Shown: positions 9,176 to 17,954 of the stretch, in pieces
Position numbering within the stretch: position 1 is the first letter of the stretch
How the letters are laid out: each line of letters begins with the position of its first letter
From: Coriobacteriaceae bacterium
GTDB taxonomy: Bacteria; Actinomycetota; Coriobacteriia; Coriobacteriales; Coriobacteriaceae
Reading direction: 5' to 3'
Assembly: GCA_902399975.1 (NCBI GenBank)
Contig: CABOHA010000003.1
Coordinates: forward strand, 62,001-126,000
DNA: 64,000 nt
Notes under the pieces: generated by a model
Told to the model about the DNA's origin: nothing
Databases searched by the model: none
What the model saw: only the letters and a program-made list of their open reading frames with translations
Position numbers and translations under genes: made by a program

Positions 9176-9215
9176 AAAAAGGGCCCGGAAGGCGAAGCCT
9201 TCCGGGCCCTTTGCA
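9176..9215. terminator. Bidirectional terminator between the hypothetical gene and pyk
   Basis: Hairpin AAAGGGCCCGGAAGG-CGAAG-CCTTCCGGGCCCTTT has A runs on the left and T on the right. It can end pyk (minus) and the upstream plus-strand gene. Confidence 0.85.
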
Positions 9216-9240
9216 ATGCAAGCATGCTTGCAAGTACGAC

Positions 9241-10701
9241 TTAACGCACCTGAGCGACGTAAGCGACGTTGGTCGAGGAGACCTTGTCCTCGAGCTGGAC
9301 GCTCATGCGGGGATCGCCGGCGGTAGCGACGGTCAAATCGCCAGCCTCGACGTAGCCGAGCTCCTTAGCGGTCTCGATCGCCTTGACGATCGTGCCGTTG
9401 ACGGTGCCCTGGGTAATCTCGGCCTGGTGCGGGATAACGCCCCAGTACATGATCATCTGCTGGACGGCCCACTCGTGGCGGGAGAACGCGCAGATCGGCA
9501 TGTTGGGGCGGAAGTGCGAGATCAGGCGAGCGGTACGACCGGTGGTCGTCGGCACGGTGATGCACTTGGCGCCAACGGTGGTGGCCATGTTCACAGCGGA
9601 CATACCCACAACGTTGTTGACGACGCGGGTGCCGTGAGCGTCGGCCGGAACCTCGAGCGGAGCGTGGGCCGGGAGGTACTTCTCGGTCTCGAGAGCAATG
9701 CTGGCCTGCATCTTAACGGCCTCGACCGGGTACTTACCGGCAGCGGACTCGCCGGACAGCATAACGGCGTCGGTGCCGTCGTAGATGGCGTTAGCAACGT
9801 CGGCAACCTCGGCGCGCGTCGGGCGCGGGTTCTGCTGCATGGAGTCGAGCATCTGCGTAGCGGTGATAACGGGCTTGTAGGCCGCGTTGCACTTGGCGAT
9901 GATCTCCTTCTGGATGTGCGGAACGAGCTCGGGCTTGATCTCGATACCCAGGTCGCCACGGGCGACCATGATGCCGTCGGAAGCCTCGAGGATCTCGTCG
10001 AAGTTCTCGACGCCCAGGGCGCACTCGATCTTCGGGAAGATCGTCACGTGCTCGCCACCGTTCTCGCGGCAAAGCTTGCGGATGCCGCGGACGGACTCGC
10101 CGTCACGGATGAAGGAAGCGGCGATGTAGTCGATGTTCTCGGTCAGGCCAAAGAGGATGTCCTGACGATCGCGCTCGGTGATGGCGGGCAGCGAAATGTT
10201 GACGTTGGGCATGTTGACGCCCTTGCGCTCGCCAATCAGGCCGTCGTTCTTAACGACGCAGGTCATGTCCTGGCCGCTGACGGACTCGACCTCGAGGGCA
10301 ACCAGGCCGTCATCGATCAGGATGAGGGAGCCCTTCTCGACCTCGGAGGGCAGAGCCAGGTAGTCGAGGGAGATGTGCTCAGCGGTGCCGTGGAAATCCT
10401 CGGACGTGGGCTGAGCGGTGACGACAATCTTGTCGCCGGTCTTGACGGCAACCTTCTTGCCATCGACCAGAAGGCCGGTGCGGACCTCGGGGCCCTTGGT
10501 GTCGAGCAGGATGCCGACGGGCAGACCGAGCTCCTTGGAAATACGACGGACGCGCTCGATGCGACCGTGGTGCTCGTCGTAGGATCCGTGCGAGAAGTTA
10601 AAACGGGCGACGTTCATGCCCGCCTTGATCATCTCGCGGATGGTCTCGTCGCTATCGCAGGCGGGACCCATGGTGCATACAATCTTGGTGCGCTTGTACA
10701 T
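9241..10701 (-). CDS. pyk: Pyruvate kinase
   Basis: Final ATP-forming glycolytic step, phosphoenolpyruvate plus ADP to pyruvate plus ATP. It has 486 residues and starts MYKRTKIVCTMGPACDSDETI with GGAGG upstream on the minus strand. The signature KIECALGVENFDEIL holds the catalytic lysine region, and VARGDLGIEI, ATQMLDSM and PTRAEVADVANAIYDGTDAVMLSGESAAGKYPVEAV are canonical. The C-terminal domain ends at KVSSTNVAYVAQVR. It is a single-gene unit. The long opposite-strand reading frame across it reflects GC codon bias only. Confidence 0.97.
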   Translation of the reverse strand: MYKRTKIVCTMGPACDSDETIREMIKAGMNVARFNFSHGSYDEHHGRIERVRRISKELGLPVGILLDTKGPEVRTGLLVDGKKVAVKTGDKIVVTAQPTSEDFHGTAEHISLDYLALPSEVEKGSLILIDDGLVALEVESVSGQDMTCVVKNDGLIGERKGVNMPNVNISLPAITERDRQDILFGLTENIDYIAASFIRDGESVRGIRKLCRENGGEHVTIFPKIECALGVENFDEILEASDGIMVARGDLGIEIKPELVPHIQKEIIAKCNAAYKPVITATQMLDSMQQNPRPTRAEVADVANAIYDGTDAVMLSGESAAGKYPVEAVKMQASIALETEKYLPAHAPLEVPADAHGTRVVNNVVGMSAVNMATTVGAKCITVPTTTGRTARLISHFRPNMPICAFSRHEWAVQQMIMYWGVIPHQAEITQGTVNGTIVKAIETAKELGYVEAGDLTVATAGDPRMSVQLEDKVSSTNVAYVAQVR

Positions 10702-11143
10702 TCAGACCTCCATCTGACATCGTCTTGCGCTGATAGATAAACCATAAGAAATAAAACCGAAATGATTATAACGAAATGCCGACCGAATACCCCAAAAAAT
10801 CGACCGTATGCCGAAATGGAAGTTCATTTTTTGCGAGAAAAACGGTATATGAAAAATCTTTACCAACCGCTCTAACCGCTGCTATCTGGGCGATATTTCA
10901 GTTTGACGATGTGCCGAAGAAAAAACGTTTTACCAATGTTGAGCATCACACGGTCTGCACCGTTGCGTGCGGACCATATTTCCAAACCGATTGTTTTGGC
11001 TAGACGCGTCGCTTTGGGGTACCATAGCTCCACTATCAACTGCCGCTCAGCACGGCAGCCTTGATGAGCCCTTGCCCTTCTCCTGGGAATTATGATCGGG
11101 CATCAATCTGCTGAGTGGCCCGAATCCCAGGAGGGGACTCTAT
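10702..11143. promoter_or_regulatory. Divergent intergenic region with a structured leader (11046-11136) before the Ca2+-type ATPase
   Basis: About 300 bp of AT-rich DNA next to pyk with no convincing gene, including an imperfect hairpin around 10950-10974 (GGTCTGCAC/GTGCGGACC). From 11046 the sequence folds: CTCAGCA (11046-11052) with TGCTGAG (11109-11115), and TTGATG (11061-11066) with CATCAA (11101-11106). The loop sequence CTCCTGGGA (11080-11088) is exactly complementary to TCCCAGGAG (11125-11133), which contains the ATPase ribosome binding site AGGAGGGG. This predicts a pseudoknot that masks translation initiation. It does not match any riboswitch class I can recall. Confidence 0.6.
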
Positions 11144-13825
11144 ATGCAAAAGGAATACCTGTCCGCCGCGGCGGAGGTGCTCAGCGACCAAGGTGTCGAT
11201 GAGAACCTCGGCCTGAGCAACGGCGAGGCGTCTTCGCGCCTCGCCAAGACAGGCCCTAACAAGCTCGAGGAAGCCGAGAAGACGCCGCTGTGGAAGCGTT
11301 TCTTTGAGCAGATGGCCGACCCCATGGTCATCATGCTGATCGTTGCCGCCGTCATCAGTGCGCTCACGGGCATGGTCAAGGGCGAGCCCGACTTTGCCGA
11401 TGTTGCCATCATCATGTTCGTCGTTATCGTCAACTCGGTGCTGGGCGTGGTCCAGGAAGCCAAGAGCGAGGAGGCCCTCGAGGCCCTGCAGGAGATGAGT
11501 GCGGCGCAGTCCAAGGTGCTACGCGACGGCAAGCTCGTGCACCTGCCGAGCGCCGAGCTCGTGCCCGGCGACGTGATCATGCTCGAGGCGGGCGACTCCG
11601 TCCCGGCCGACTGCCGCGTGCTCGAGAGCGCCACGATGAAGATCGAAGAGGCCGCGCTCACCGGCGAGTCCGTGCCCGTCGAGAAGCATGCCAACGTGAT
11701 CGAGCTCGCCGCTGGCACCGACGACGTGCCGCTCGGCGACCGTAAGAACATGTGCTATATGGGCTCCACCGTCGTGTACGGCCGTGGTCGCGCCGTCGTG
11801 GTCGGCACCGGCATGAACACCGAGATGGGCAAGATCGCCGGCGCCCTGGCCGAGGCCAAGGAAGAGCTCACGCCGCTGCAGGTGAAGCTCGCCGAGCTCA
11901 GCCGCATCCTCACCATCATGGTGATCGTCATCTGCGTCGTCATCTTTGGCGTTGACATCCTCCGCCACGGCGTGGGCAACGTCCTTACCGATCCGACTGC
12001 CCTGCTCGACACCTTTATGGTTGCCGTCTCGCTCGCCGTCGCCGCCATCCCCGAGGGCCTTGTTGCCGTCGTGACCATCGTCCTTTCGCTTGGCGTGACC
12101 AAGATGGCCAAGCGCCAGGCGATTATCCGCAAGCTCTCTGCTGTCGAGACCCTTGGCTGCACACAGACCATCTGCTCCGACAAGACCGGTACCCTTACCC
12201 AGAACAAGATGACCGTCGTCAAGCACGAGCTCGCTGCGCCCAAGGAGAAGTTCCTGGCCGGCATGGCGCTGTGCTCCGATGCTCAGTGGGACGAGGAGCT
12301 GGGCGAGGCCGTGGGCGAGCCGACCGAGTGCGCGCTCGTCAACGACGCCGGCAAGGCTGGCCTCACCGGCCTGACTGCCGAGCATCCGCGCGTGGGCGAG
12401 GCCCCGTTCGACTCGGGCCGCAAGATGATGTCCGTGATCGTCGAGACCCTGGATGGCGAGTACGAGCAGTACACCAAGGGCGCGCCCGACGTGGTGATCG
12501 GCCTGTGCACCCATATCTACGAGGGCGAAAAGGTCGTCCCGCTGACCGAGGAGCGTCGCGCCGAGCTCGTGGCCGCCAACAAGGCCATGGCCGACGAGGC
12601 TCTGCGCGTGCTGGCGCTGGCAAGCCGCACCTACACCGAGGTCCCGAGCGAGTGCAGCCCCGCTGCGCTCGAGCACGACCTGGTCTTCTGCGGCCTGTCC
12701 GGCATGATTGACCCTGTCCGCCCCGAGGTCGCCGACGCCATCCGCGAGGCGCACGATGCCGGTATCCGCACCGTCATGATCACGGGCGACCACATCGACA
12801 CCGCCGTGGCCATCGCCAAACAGCTGGGCATCGTCACCGATCGCAGCCATGCCATCACCGGTGCCGACCTCGATCGCATGAGTGACGAGGAGCTCGACGC
12901 GCACATCGAGGACTACGGCGTGTACGCCCGCGTCCAACCCGAGCACAAGACACGCATCGTCGAGGCTTGGAAGTCGCGCGACCAGATCGTGGCCATGACG
13001 GGCGACGGCGTCAACGACGCCCCGTCCATCAAGCGCGCCGACATCGGCGTGGGCATGGGCATTACTGGTACCGACGTCACCAAGAACGTCGCCGACATGG
13101 TGCTCGCCGACGATAACTTTGCCACCATCATCGGTGCCTGCGAAGAGGGCCGTCGCATCTACGACAACATCCGCAAGGTCATCCAGTTCCTGCTTTCGGC
13201 CAACCTTGCCGAGGTGTTCTCGGTGTTTATCGCCACGCTCATCGGCTTTACCATCTTCCAGCCGGTGCAGCTGCTGTGGGTGAACCTGGTCACCGACTGC
13301 TTCCCCGCGCTCGCGCTGGGCATGGAGGATGCCGAGGGCGACATCATGAAGCGCAAGCCGCGCAACGCCAAGGACGGTGTCTTTGCCGGACATATGGGTC
13401 TGGACTGTGTGGTCCAGGGCCTAATCATCACCGTGCTGGTGCTGGCGAGCTTCTTTGTGGGCGTGTACTTTGACATGGGCTACATCCATATCGCCGATAT
13501 GATCGCCGGCAATGCCGACGAGGAAGGCGTGATGATGGCGTTCATCACGCTCAACATGGTTGAGATTTTCCACTGCTTCAATATGCGCAGCCGTCGTGCG
13601 TCGCTGTTCACCATGAAGAAGCAGAACAAGTGGCTGTGGGCTTCCGCCGCGCTGGCGCTGGTGCTGACGGTGATCGTAACCGTGCAGCCGACGCTTGCCG
13701 AGATGTTCTTTGGCCCCGTGACGCTTGAGCTCAAGGGCGTTCTTGCCGCGCTGGGCCTGGCCTTCCTGATCATCCCGCTGATGGAGATCTACAAGGCGAT
13801 CATGCGCGCGGTCGAGAAGGAGTAA
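11144..13825 (+). CDS. Calcium-type P-type ATPase (P2A/P2B-like cation pump)
   Basis: Membrane cation exporter driven by ATP, 893 residues. The ATG at 11144 follows CCCAGGAGGGG. A cation-ATPase N-terminal domain begins LSAAAEVLSDQGVDENLGLSNGEA (split here: EVLSDQGV...LSNGEA). The TGES actuator motif is at 173-176, PEGL in helix M4 at 303-306, the phosphorylated Asp at 346 in SDKTGT, KGAPDVV in the nucleotide domain, then MTGDGVNDAP and the M5-M6 region (VNLVTDCFPALALGMED). The best match is the Ca2+-translocating PMCA/SERCA-like group; the true ion is not certain. It is probably regulated by the leader at 11046-11136. Confidence 0.9.
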   Translation: MQKEYLSAAAEVLSDQGVDENLGLSNGEASSRLAKTGPNKLEEAEKTPLWKRFFEQMADPMVIMLIVAAVISALTGMVKGEPDFADVAIIMFVVIVNSVLGVVQEAKSEEALEALQEMSAAQSKVLRDGKLVHLPSAELVPGDVIMLEAGDSVPADCRVLESATMKIEEAALTGESVPVEKHANVIELAAGTDDVPLGDRKNMCYMGSTVVYGRGRAVVVGTGMNTEMGKIAGALAEAKEELTPLQVKLAELSRILTIMVIVICVVIFGVDILRHGVGNVLTDPTALLDTFMVAVSLAVAAIPEGLVAVVTIVLSLGVTKMAKRQAIIRKLSAVETLGCTQTICSDKTGTLTQNKMTVVKHELAAPKEKFLAGMALCSDAQWDEELGEAVGEPTECALVNDAGKAGLTGLTAEHPRVGEAPFDSGRKMMSVIVETLDGEYEQYTKGAPDVVIGLCTHIYEGEKVVPLTEERRAELVAANKAMADEALRVLALASRTYTEVPSECSPAALEHDLVFCGLSGMIDPVRPEVADAIREAHDAGIRTVMITGDHIDTAVAIAKQLGIVTDRSHAITGADLDRMSDEELDAHIEDYGVYARVQPEHKTRIVEAWKSRDQIVAMTGDGVNDAPSIKRADIGVGMGITGTDVTKNVADMVLADDNFATIIGACEEGRRIYDNIRKVIQFLLSANLAEVFSVFIATLIGFTIFQPVQLLWVNLVTDCFPALALGMEDAEGDIMKRKPRNAKDGVFAGHMGLDCVVQGLIITVLVLASFFVGVYFDMGYIHIADMIAGNADEEGVMMAFITLNMVEIFHCFNMRSRRASLFTMKKQNKWLWASAALALVLTVIVTVQPTLAEMFFGPVTLELKGVLAALGLAFLIIPLMEIYKAIMRAVEKE

Positions 13826-13837
13826 GTTAACCTGTCC

Positions 13838-14160
13838 GGGCCCGCCCCTGCGTGTTTTCTTCTTCGCTGGTCCTCGCGCTTCGCGCTGCGGGATCGCTCA
13901 GAAGAAAACACTCCCGGGGTGGGCCCTACGGTATCCTTACTGGCTTTTCTCCCGCGCGGATGAAAAAGGGCTGAGGGAAAGAAGGTGAGCGGCCGAGCAA
14001 TTGCTCGGCCGCTCGTTTTGAATAAAGGATGTGCCCTTTGGAAACCCCTCTCGGCGGGCGGGCCCTGCGGTGACGTTGCTGACTTTTCTCCCGTGTGGAT
14101 GATAAAGGCTGAGGGAAAGTGTGTGAGTCGGTCGAGCATTTGCTCGACCGACTCTTTTTT
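13838..14160 (+). repeat. Long hairpin plus two tandem terminator-bearing repeat units upstream of rsgA
   Basis: First comes a long hairpin at 13838-13926: GGGCCCGCCCC with GGGGTGGGCCC, and GTGTTTTCTTCT (13852-13863) with AGAAGAAAACAC (13900-13911). Then two related units, at about 13921-14018 and 14060-14160, both read GGGCCCT, CGGT, CTTTTCTCCCG, GGATGA, CTGAGGGAAAG and GTGAG in order. Each ends in a hairpin: GAGCGGCCGAGCA (13987-14014) with GTTTT, and GAGTCGGTCGAGCA (14125-14154) with six T. The first hairpin may be the P-ATPase terminator, and the tandem units look like attenuators. Confidence 0.65.
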
Positions 14161-14208
14161 GTGGGAAAATACCTGCTCAGTTGTGATTTGTGGTGCTGGG
14201 AGGCGCTT

Positions 14209-15393
14209 GTGGGCAAGGCTAAGGCTAAAGCGAAGAAAAAGACGACGGGGGCGCGGGCTAAGCGCGATCGTCGTCGGAAGCTTGCGACCGAAGCTCCCGC
14301 GTCTGCCGAGGAACTGCTGGCAAGCGTGCCGGGACTCGACGCGCTGCGGGACGTTCCGGCGTTTGATGACCTGCCGGTCGATGAAGCCCAGCAGGCTGCC
14401 TTTGATGATTTCTGCGCGCATGTCGAGGAGCCCGAGCAGATGCAGCTTGGCGCCGTGGTGCGCTTGGATCGCGGGTTTCCACTGGTGGCGACTGCCGACG
14501 ATACCTTCCGCGCCGAGCATGCCGTGGGATTTGCCAAGTCGCGCGGTGGGGACGAGGTCCTGCTGCCTGCCGTGGGCGATCGTGTGGCGGTGCGCCGCGC
14601 TCCCGGGCACGATATGGGCGTGATTGAGTGCGTGCTGCCGCGCCGTACGAGCTTTGAGCGTTGGCGCGGCCGTGCCCGCGGAGAGCGCCAGGTGCTCTGC
14701 TCCAACGTGGATAGCGTGCTAATCGTGCAGGCGCTCGGTGCCGGCGAGGTGCTGCTCGACCGCGTGGCGCGCTCGCTGGTGTTGGCGCTCGACTGCGATG
14801 CCGAACCGGTGGTGGTGCTCACCAAGGCTGACCGCTGCGATGCCGGGGAGCTCGAGCGCGATCTGGACCGCGTGCGCCGCCTGGTGGGTCCGAACGTGCG
14901 CGTGATCGTGACGTCCTCTGCCGAGGGCCGCGGCCTGGACGAGGTCCGTTCCTGCGTGCCTGCTGGGAGCTGCGCCATGATTCTAGGCGAGTCGGGTGCC
15001 GGCAAGTCGACGCTACTCAATGCGCTGCTGGGCCACGATACGTTGGCGACCGGCGGTGTGCGCGAACGCGACGATCAGGGCCGTCACACTACCGTCGCGC
15101 GCGTGATGGTGGCGCTGCCGGGCGACGCCGGCGTGATCGCCGATGCCCCGGGCCTGCGCAGCCTACCGCTCGTGGGTCACGAGCGGGGTCTGGCGCGCGC
15201 CTTCCCCGAGATTGTCGAGGCATCGCGCGCGTGCCGGTTTGGCGACTGCACGCATACGCATGAGCCGGGTTGCGCCGTTCGCGAGGCCGAGGATGCCGGG
15301 CAGATTGACAGCCTGCGCCTGGAAACGTTTCAAAACTTGGCGTCATCTATGCGCGTGAGTGCTCAAATGCTCGATCCCGATGTTCATCTGTAA
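14209..15393 (+). CDS. rsgA: Ribosome small subunit-dependent GTPase A
   Basis: Circularly permuted GTPase acting in late 30S assembly, 394 residues. The start is GTG 14209 with GGGAGG five bases upstream. The N-terminal 45 residues are basic (GKAKAKAKKKTTGARAKRDRR, split as AKAKKK...RDRRRK). An OB-fold follows, then the permuted motif order: G4 TKAD at 205-208, G1 GESGAGKS at 260-267, G3 DAPG at 312-315. The C-terminal zinc knuckle ligands are Cys342, Cys347, His349 and Cys355. Family length is about 300-360, the excess being the basic N-terminal extension. The upstream tandem units may regulate it. Confidence 0.95.
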   Translation: MGKAKAKAKKKTTGARAKRDRRRKLATEAPASAEELLASVPGLDALRDVPAFDDLPVDEAQQAAFDDFCAHVEEPEQMQLGAVVRLDRGFPLVATADDTFRAEHAVGFAKSRGGDEVLLPAVGDRVAVRRAPGHDMGVIECVLPRRTSFERWRGRARGERQVLCSNVDSVLIVQALGAGEVLLDRVARSLVLALDCDAEPVVVLTKADRCDAGELERDLDRVRRLVGPNVRVIVTSSAEGRGLDEVRSCVPAGSCAMILGESGAGKSTLLNALLGHDTLATGGVRERDDQGRHTTVARVMVALPGDAGVIADAPGLRSLPLVGHERGLARAFPEIVEASRACRFGDCTHTHEPGCAVREAEDAGQIDSLRLETFQNLASSMRVSAQMLDPDVHL

Positions 15394-15406
15394 TTGAATT
15401 TATCTA

Positions 15407-15446
15407 TGACAGCCGTCTCCCAACTGTTCGGGAGACGGCTTTTTTG
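15407..15446 (+). terminator. Terminator after rsgA
   Basis: Hairpin AGCCGTCTCCC-AACTGTTC-GGGAGACGGCT followed by six T. Confidence 0.9.
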
Positions 15447-15483
15447 CTGCGGAAAAGCCTCGAAACATGCAGTTTGCTGACGT

Positions 15484-15559
15484 GCTGACCAAAACCTTGC
15501 CACGAGCTTGACGGGCTGGTCAGCTTTTGGTCAGCGATTGGTTTGACATCGAAAACCAA
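15484..15559. promoter_or_regulatory. Inverted repeats upstream of the Tad pilus operon
   Basis: Two nested dyads precede cpaB: GCTGACCAAAA (15484-15494) with TTTTGGTCAGC (15525-15535), and TTGGTTT (15538-15544) with AAACCAA (15553-15559, 8-nt spacer). A further GGTCAGC copy lies at 15518-15524. They are candidate operators for the pilus operon. The regulator is not identifiable. Confidence 0.45.
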
Positions 15560-15645
15560 GATTGCGATTGCGCCGCTTTGCACTCTGGCCGCCCAGACAA
15601 TGGTGGTACGGGCATTCGCCCGGCACTGCCATGAGAGGAGCGGCC

Positions 15646-16305
15646 GTGAACAAGAGCAAGCGCATCGCCATCAGTTTGGTCGCGGGCGTGCTCGCTGCTC
15701 TGCTCTGCATGGTTTACGGCTCGTCGATCCGCTCGCAAGCCGAACAGGTCCAGGCTGAGACCTTGGCCAAGTACGGTGGCGATCGCGTCGAGGTATGCGT
15801 CGCGGCGCGCGATATCGATGTGGGTGAGACCCTCGATGAGACCAATGTCATAACCCAGGAGTGGCTGACGAGTCTGCTGCCGCGTGACGCGGCGACCGAG
15901 CTACGCCAGGTGCGCGGCGACGTGACGACTTCGCGTATTCCCAAAAACGCCGTGATCTGCAATGTCTACACCAAGGCCGAGAGCCACATGCTCGAGGTGC
16001 CTAAGGGCAAGGTCGCCGTTTCGGTGGCGGTCGATGCCGAGCACTCGGTCGGCGGTGCTGCGGGCGTGGGCAGCTACGTGGACGTGTACGTGCAAAAAGA
16101 CGGCGTAACCGATCGGCTGTGCGGCGCGTACGTGATCGATACCAGTGAGGATTCCGGTTCCACGCGCGAGGGCAAGATCGAATGGGTGACGCTGGCGGCT
16201 GACCCCGAAGACGTCAAGGAACTGCTGGGAGCCTCGGGCAAGGGAACGGTCAGCTTGACGATTCCCGCCACGGCGCGCGGCAAAAAGAGCGGAGGCGACG
16301 AGTGA
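15646..16305 (+). CDS. cpaB: Flp pilus assembly protein CpaB/RcpC (SAF domain)
   Basis: 219 residues from GTG 15646 (GAGAGGAG five bases upstream; ATG 15631 is the alternative). An N-terminal signal anchor (IAISLVAGVLAALLCMVYG, residues about 7-25) is followed by a SAF domain (VEVCVAARDIDVGETLDETNV, read as CVAARDIDVG and DETNVI) with PKNAVICNVY. The C-terminal domain (GVGSYVDVYVQKDG, TLAADPEDVKELLGAS, GTVSLTIP) matches RcpC/CpaB. It acts at the cell envelope in Tad pilus biogenesis and is the first gene of the operon, its stop overlapping the next start. Confidence 0.85.
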   Translation: MNKSKRIAISLVAGVLAALLCMVYGSSIRSQAEQVQAETLAKYGGDRVEVCVAARDIDVGETLDETNVITQEWLTSLLPRDAATELRQVRGDVTTSRIPKNAVICNVYTKAESHMLEVPKGKVAVSVAVDAEHSVGGAAGVGSYVDVYVQKDGVTDRLCGAYVIDTSEDSGSTREGKIEWVTLAADPEDVKELLGASGKGTVSLTIPATARGKKSGGDE

Positions 16306-17954
16306 TGAAGGCGATCTGGCTTGCGTGCTGCGCGTGCGGCGATTACGGGCTGTTGCAGCGGGAAGTCGAGGGCCGTGATGTGGGTGCACAGGTGCTTCGC
16401 GTGGGTGACCTGGACGGGCTGGTTTCCATGGCGCGGGCGTTTCCGTCGCGCCGCGGGGCTGCCATCATCGCGGCGTCTCTGTTTGATACCGAAGATGTGC
16501 GCAAGACTGTTGCGCGCCTGACGGCCGAAGGCCGCGTGAGTCGCGTGGTCGTGTTGATAGAAGCGCTCGATCCGTCGGATATCGAGGGGCTGTTTCGCGC
16601 GGGGGCGACCGAGGTCATCGCTGCGCACAGTATATGCGGCAACGGGCGTGCGGGCGAGGGAGCGGTTGATTCCGATCGGCGCATGACGATTGAGCCCGAT
16701 GCTTTTGTTGATAGGGAACCCGGGGCGCCTCGCGCTACAAGAGGCCCGCGTGTTGATGATTATGGAAAAGCGGAAGCCGAGCATGGTCGGCGCCCCCGGA
16801 ACCCCCTTGTATGCGATGACGCTGGAGGGCCGGCGCAGCATGCTGGCGACTCCCCGGCTGTAGATATGGGATACGTGCACGGCGTGAATCTGGTGGATGA
16901 ACTCGACGAAGTTGAGGGCTTTGCCGGGTGCGGCGAGTTGTCGCTAATGCAGCATGAGCAGATTGCGCAGAACGAGCCTGCCTCGCAGACCGAACAAGCT
17001 GCCATGCCGGCTTGGACGCAGCGTGTGGTTGCGGCGGGGGAGACGGGGGCGCTGCCACCGACGCCCGCCCCGCCGCCTCCGATGCCGCCGGCAGACGCTG
17101 CCGCTCCGCCGCATCGAGCTCCGGTCATCTGCGCTATTTCGGGTTCGGGCGGTTGCGGCAAGTCGACGATCGTTGCCACCATGGCACACACATCGTCGCT
17201 GTTGGGCTTGCGTGCCGCCGTGCTCGACCTGGACCTGATGTTTGGAAACCTTTACGACTTGTTAGGCGTCGATGCTCCGCGCGATATGGCGGCACTTATC
17301 GAGCCGTCGGCGGCGGGCACGCTCACCGAGCCGGATATCGTAGCCACATCGATGCGCGTGGCGCCGGGCGTTACGCTCTGGGGTCCCGTCGCGGCGCCCG
17401 AGCAAGCTGAGCTCATGGCGCGTCCGGTGGAGCTACTGCTTGATGTTCTGCGTCGTGAATCCGACGTGGTCTTTATCGATACCTCGGTCTTTTGGGGCGA
17501 CGCCGTGGCGGCTGCGGTGGCGGCGAGCGACCGTTGCCTGGTCGTTGGCGATGCGGCGGTGTCGTCCGCGACATCGGCGTCGCGCGTCATCGAACTGGCA
17601 AGTCGAGTAGGTGTGCCGCGCACGCGCATGAGCGCCGTGTTCAACCGGTTCGGTGCGCGCGGGGCAGACGAGGACGTCGCCATGCGCTTTGAGATTGCCT
17701 GTGCGTTGAGCTCCAAGATTCGTATCGCCGATGGCGGGCAGAATCTCGCCGCGCTCATGGCGTTTGGGCGCGCTGACGAGGCGGTGGGGCAGACCAGTGC
17801 TTTTGCGACTAGCATGCGCGAGGCCACGCGCGAGATGCTCGTGGAACTGGGGTGCGCCGTCGGCCCTTGGAGCGATATGGTCGCCGACCGTGCAACGCGT
17901 ACCGAACGCCCGCGTATCCGCCTTCCCTGGTCGCGCGAGGGTGATCAGCGATGA
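16305..17954 (+). CDS. cpaE: Tad pilus localisation ATPase TadZ/CpaE-like
   Basis: 549 residues. The ATG at 16305 overlaps the cpaB stop (TGATG) with GGAGG upstream. An N-terminal receiver-like domain (residues 1-110) lacks an obvious phospho-acceptor. An acidic linker and a proline-rich stretch (LPPTPAPPPPMPPADAAAPP, about 250-269) lead into a MinD/ParA-type ATPase with deviant Walker A SGSGGCGKST near 279-288 and VLDLDLMFGNLYDLLG. The family positions the pilus machine at the cell pole. The linker is unusually long, about 170 residues. Confidence 0.85.
   Translation: MKAIWLACCACGDYGLLQREVEGRDVGAQVLRVGDLDGLVSMARAFPSRRGAAIIAASLFDTEDVRKTVARLTAEGRVSRVVVLIEALDPSDIEGLFRAGATEVIAAHSICGNGRAGEGAVDSDRRMTIEPDAFVDREPGAPRATRGPRVDDYGKAEAEHGRRPRNPLVCDDAGGPAQHAGDSPAVDMGYVHGVNLVDELDEVEGFAGCGELSLMQHEQIAQNEPASQTEQAAMPAWTQRVVAAGETGALPPTPAPPPPMPPADAAAPPHRAPVICAISGSGGCGKSTIVATMAHTSSLLGLRAAVLDLDLMFGNLYDLLGVDAPRDMAALIEPSAAGTLTEPDIVATSMRVAPGVTLWGPVAAPEQAELMARPVELLLDVLRRESDVVFIDTSVFWGDAVAAAVAASDRCLVVGDAAVSSATSASRVIELASRVGVPRTRMSAVFNRFGARGADEDVAMRFEIACALSSKIRIADGGQNLAALMAFGRADEAVGQTSAFATSMREATREMLVELGCAVGPWSDMVADRATRTERPRIRLPWSREGDQR

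Noticed and set aside
9018..9233. A short minus-strand reading frame next to pyk, and a 28-residue alternative (ending LLVDWDELFTAGPAS)
   Set aside because: It crosses the terminator hairpin, and the alternative is too short and unsupported; at most a gene remnant.
9139..10740. A 533-codon plus-strand reading frame opposite pyk
   Set aside because: Shadow of the pyruvate kinase gene; no ribosome binding site and biased composition.
10776..11003. A 75-codon plus-strand reading frame in the AT-rich region before the P-ATPase
   Set aside because: No ribosome binding site, no recognisable domain, and composition of non-coding DNA.
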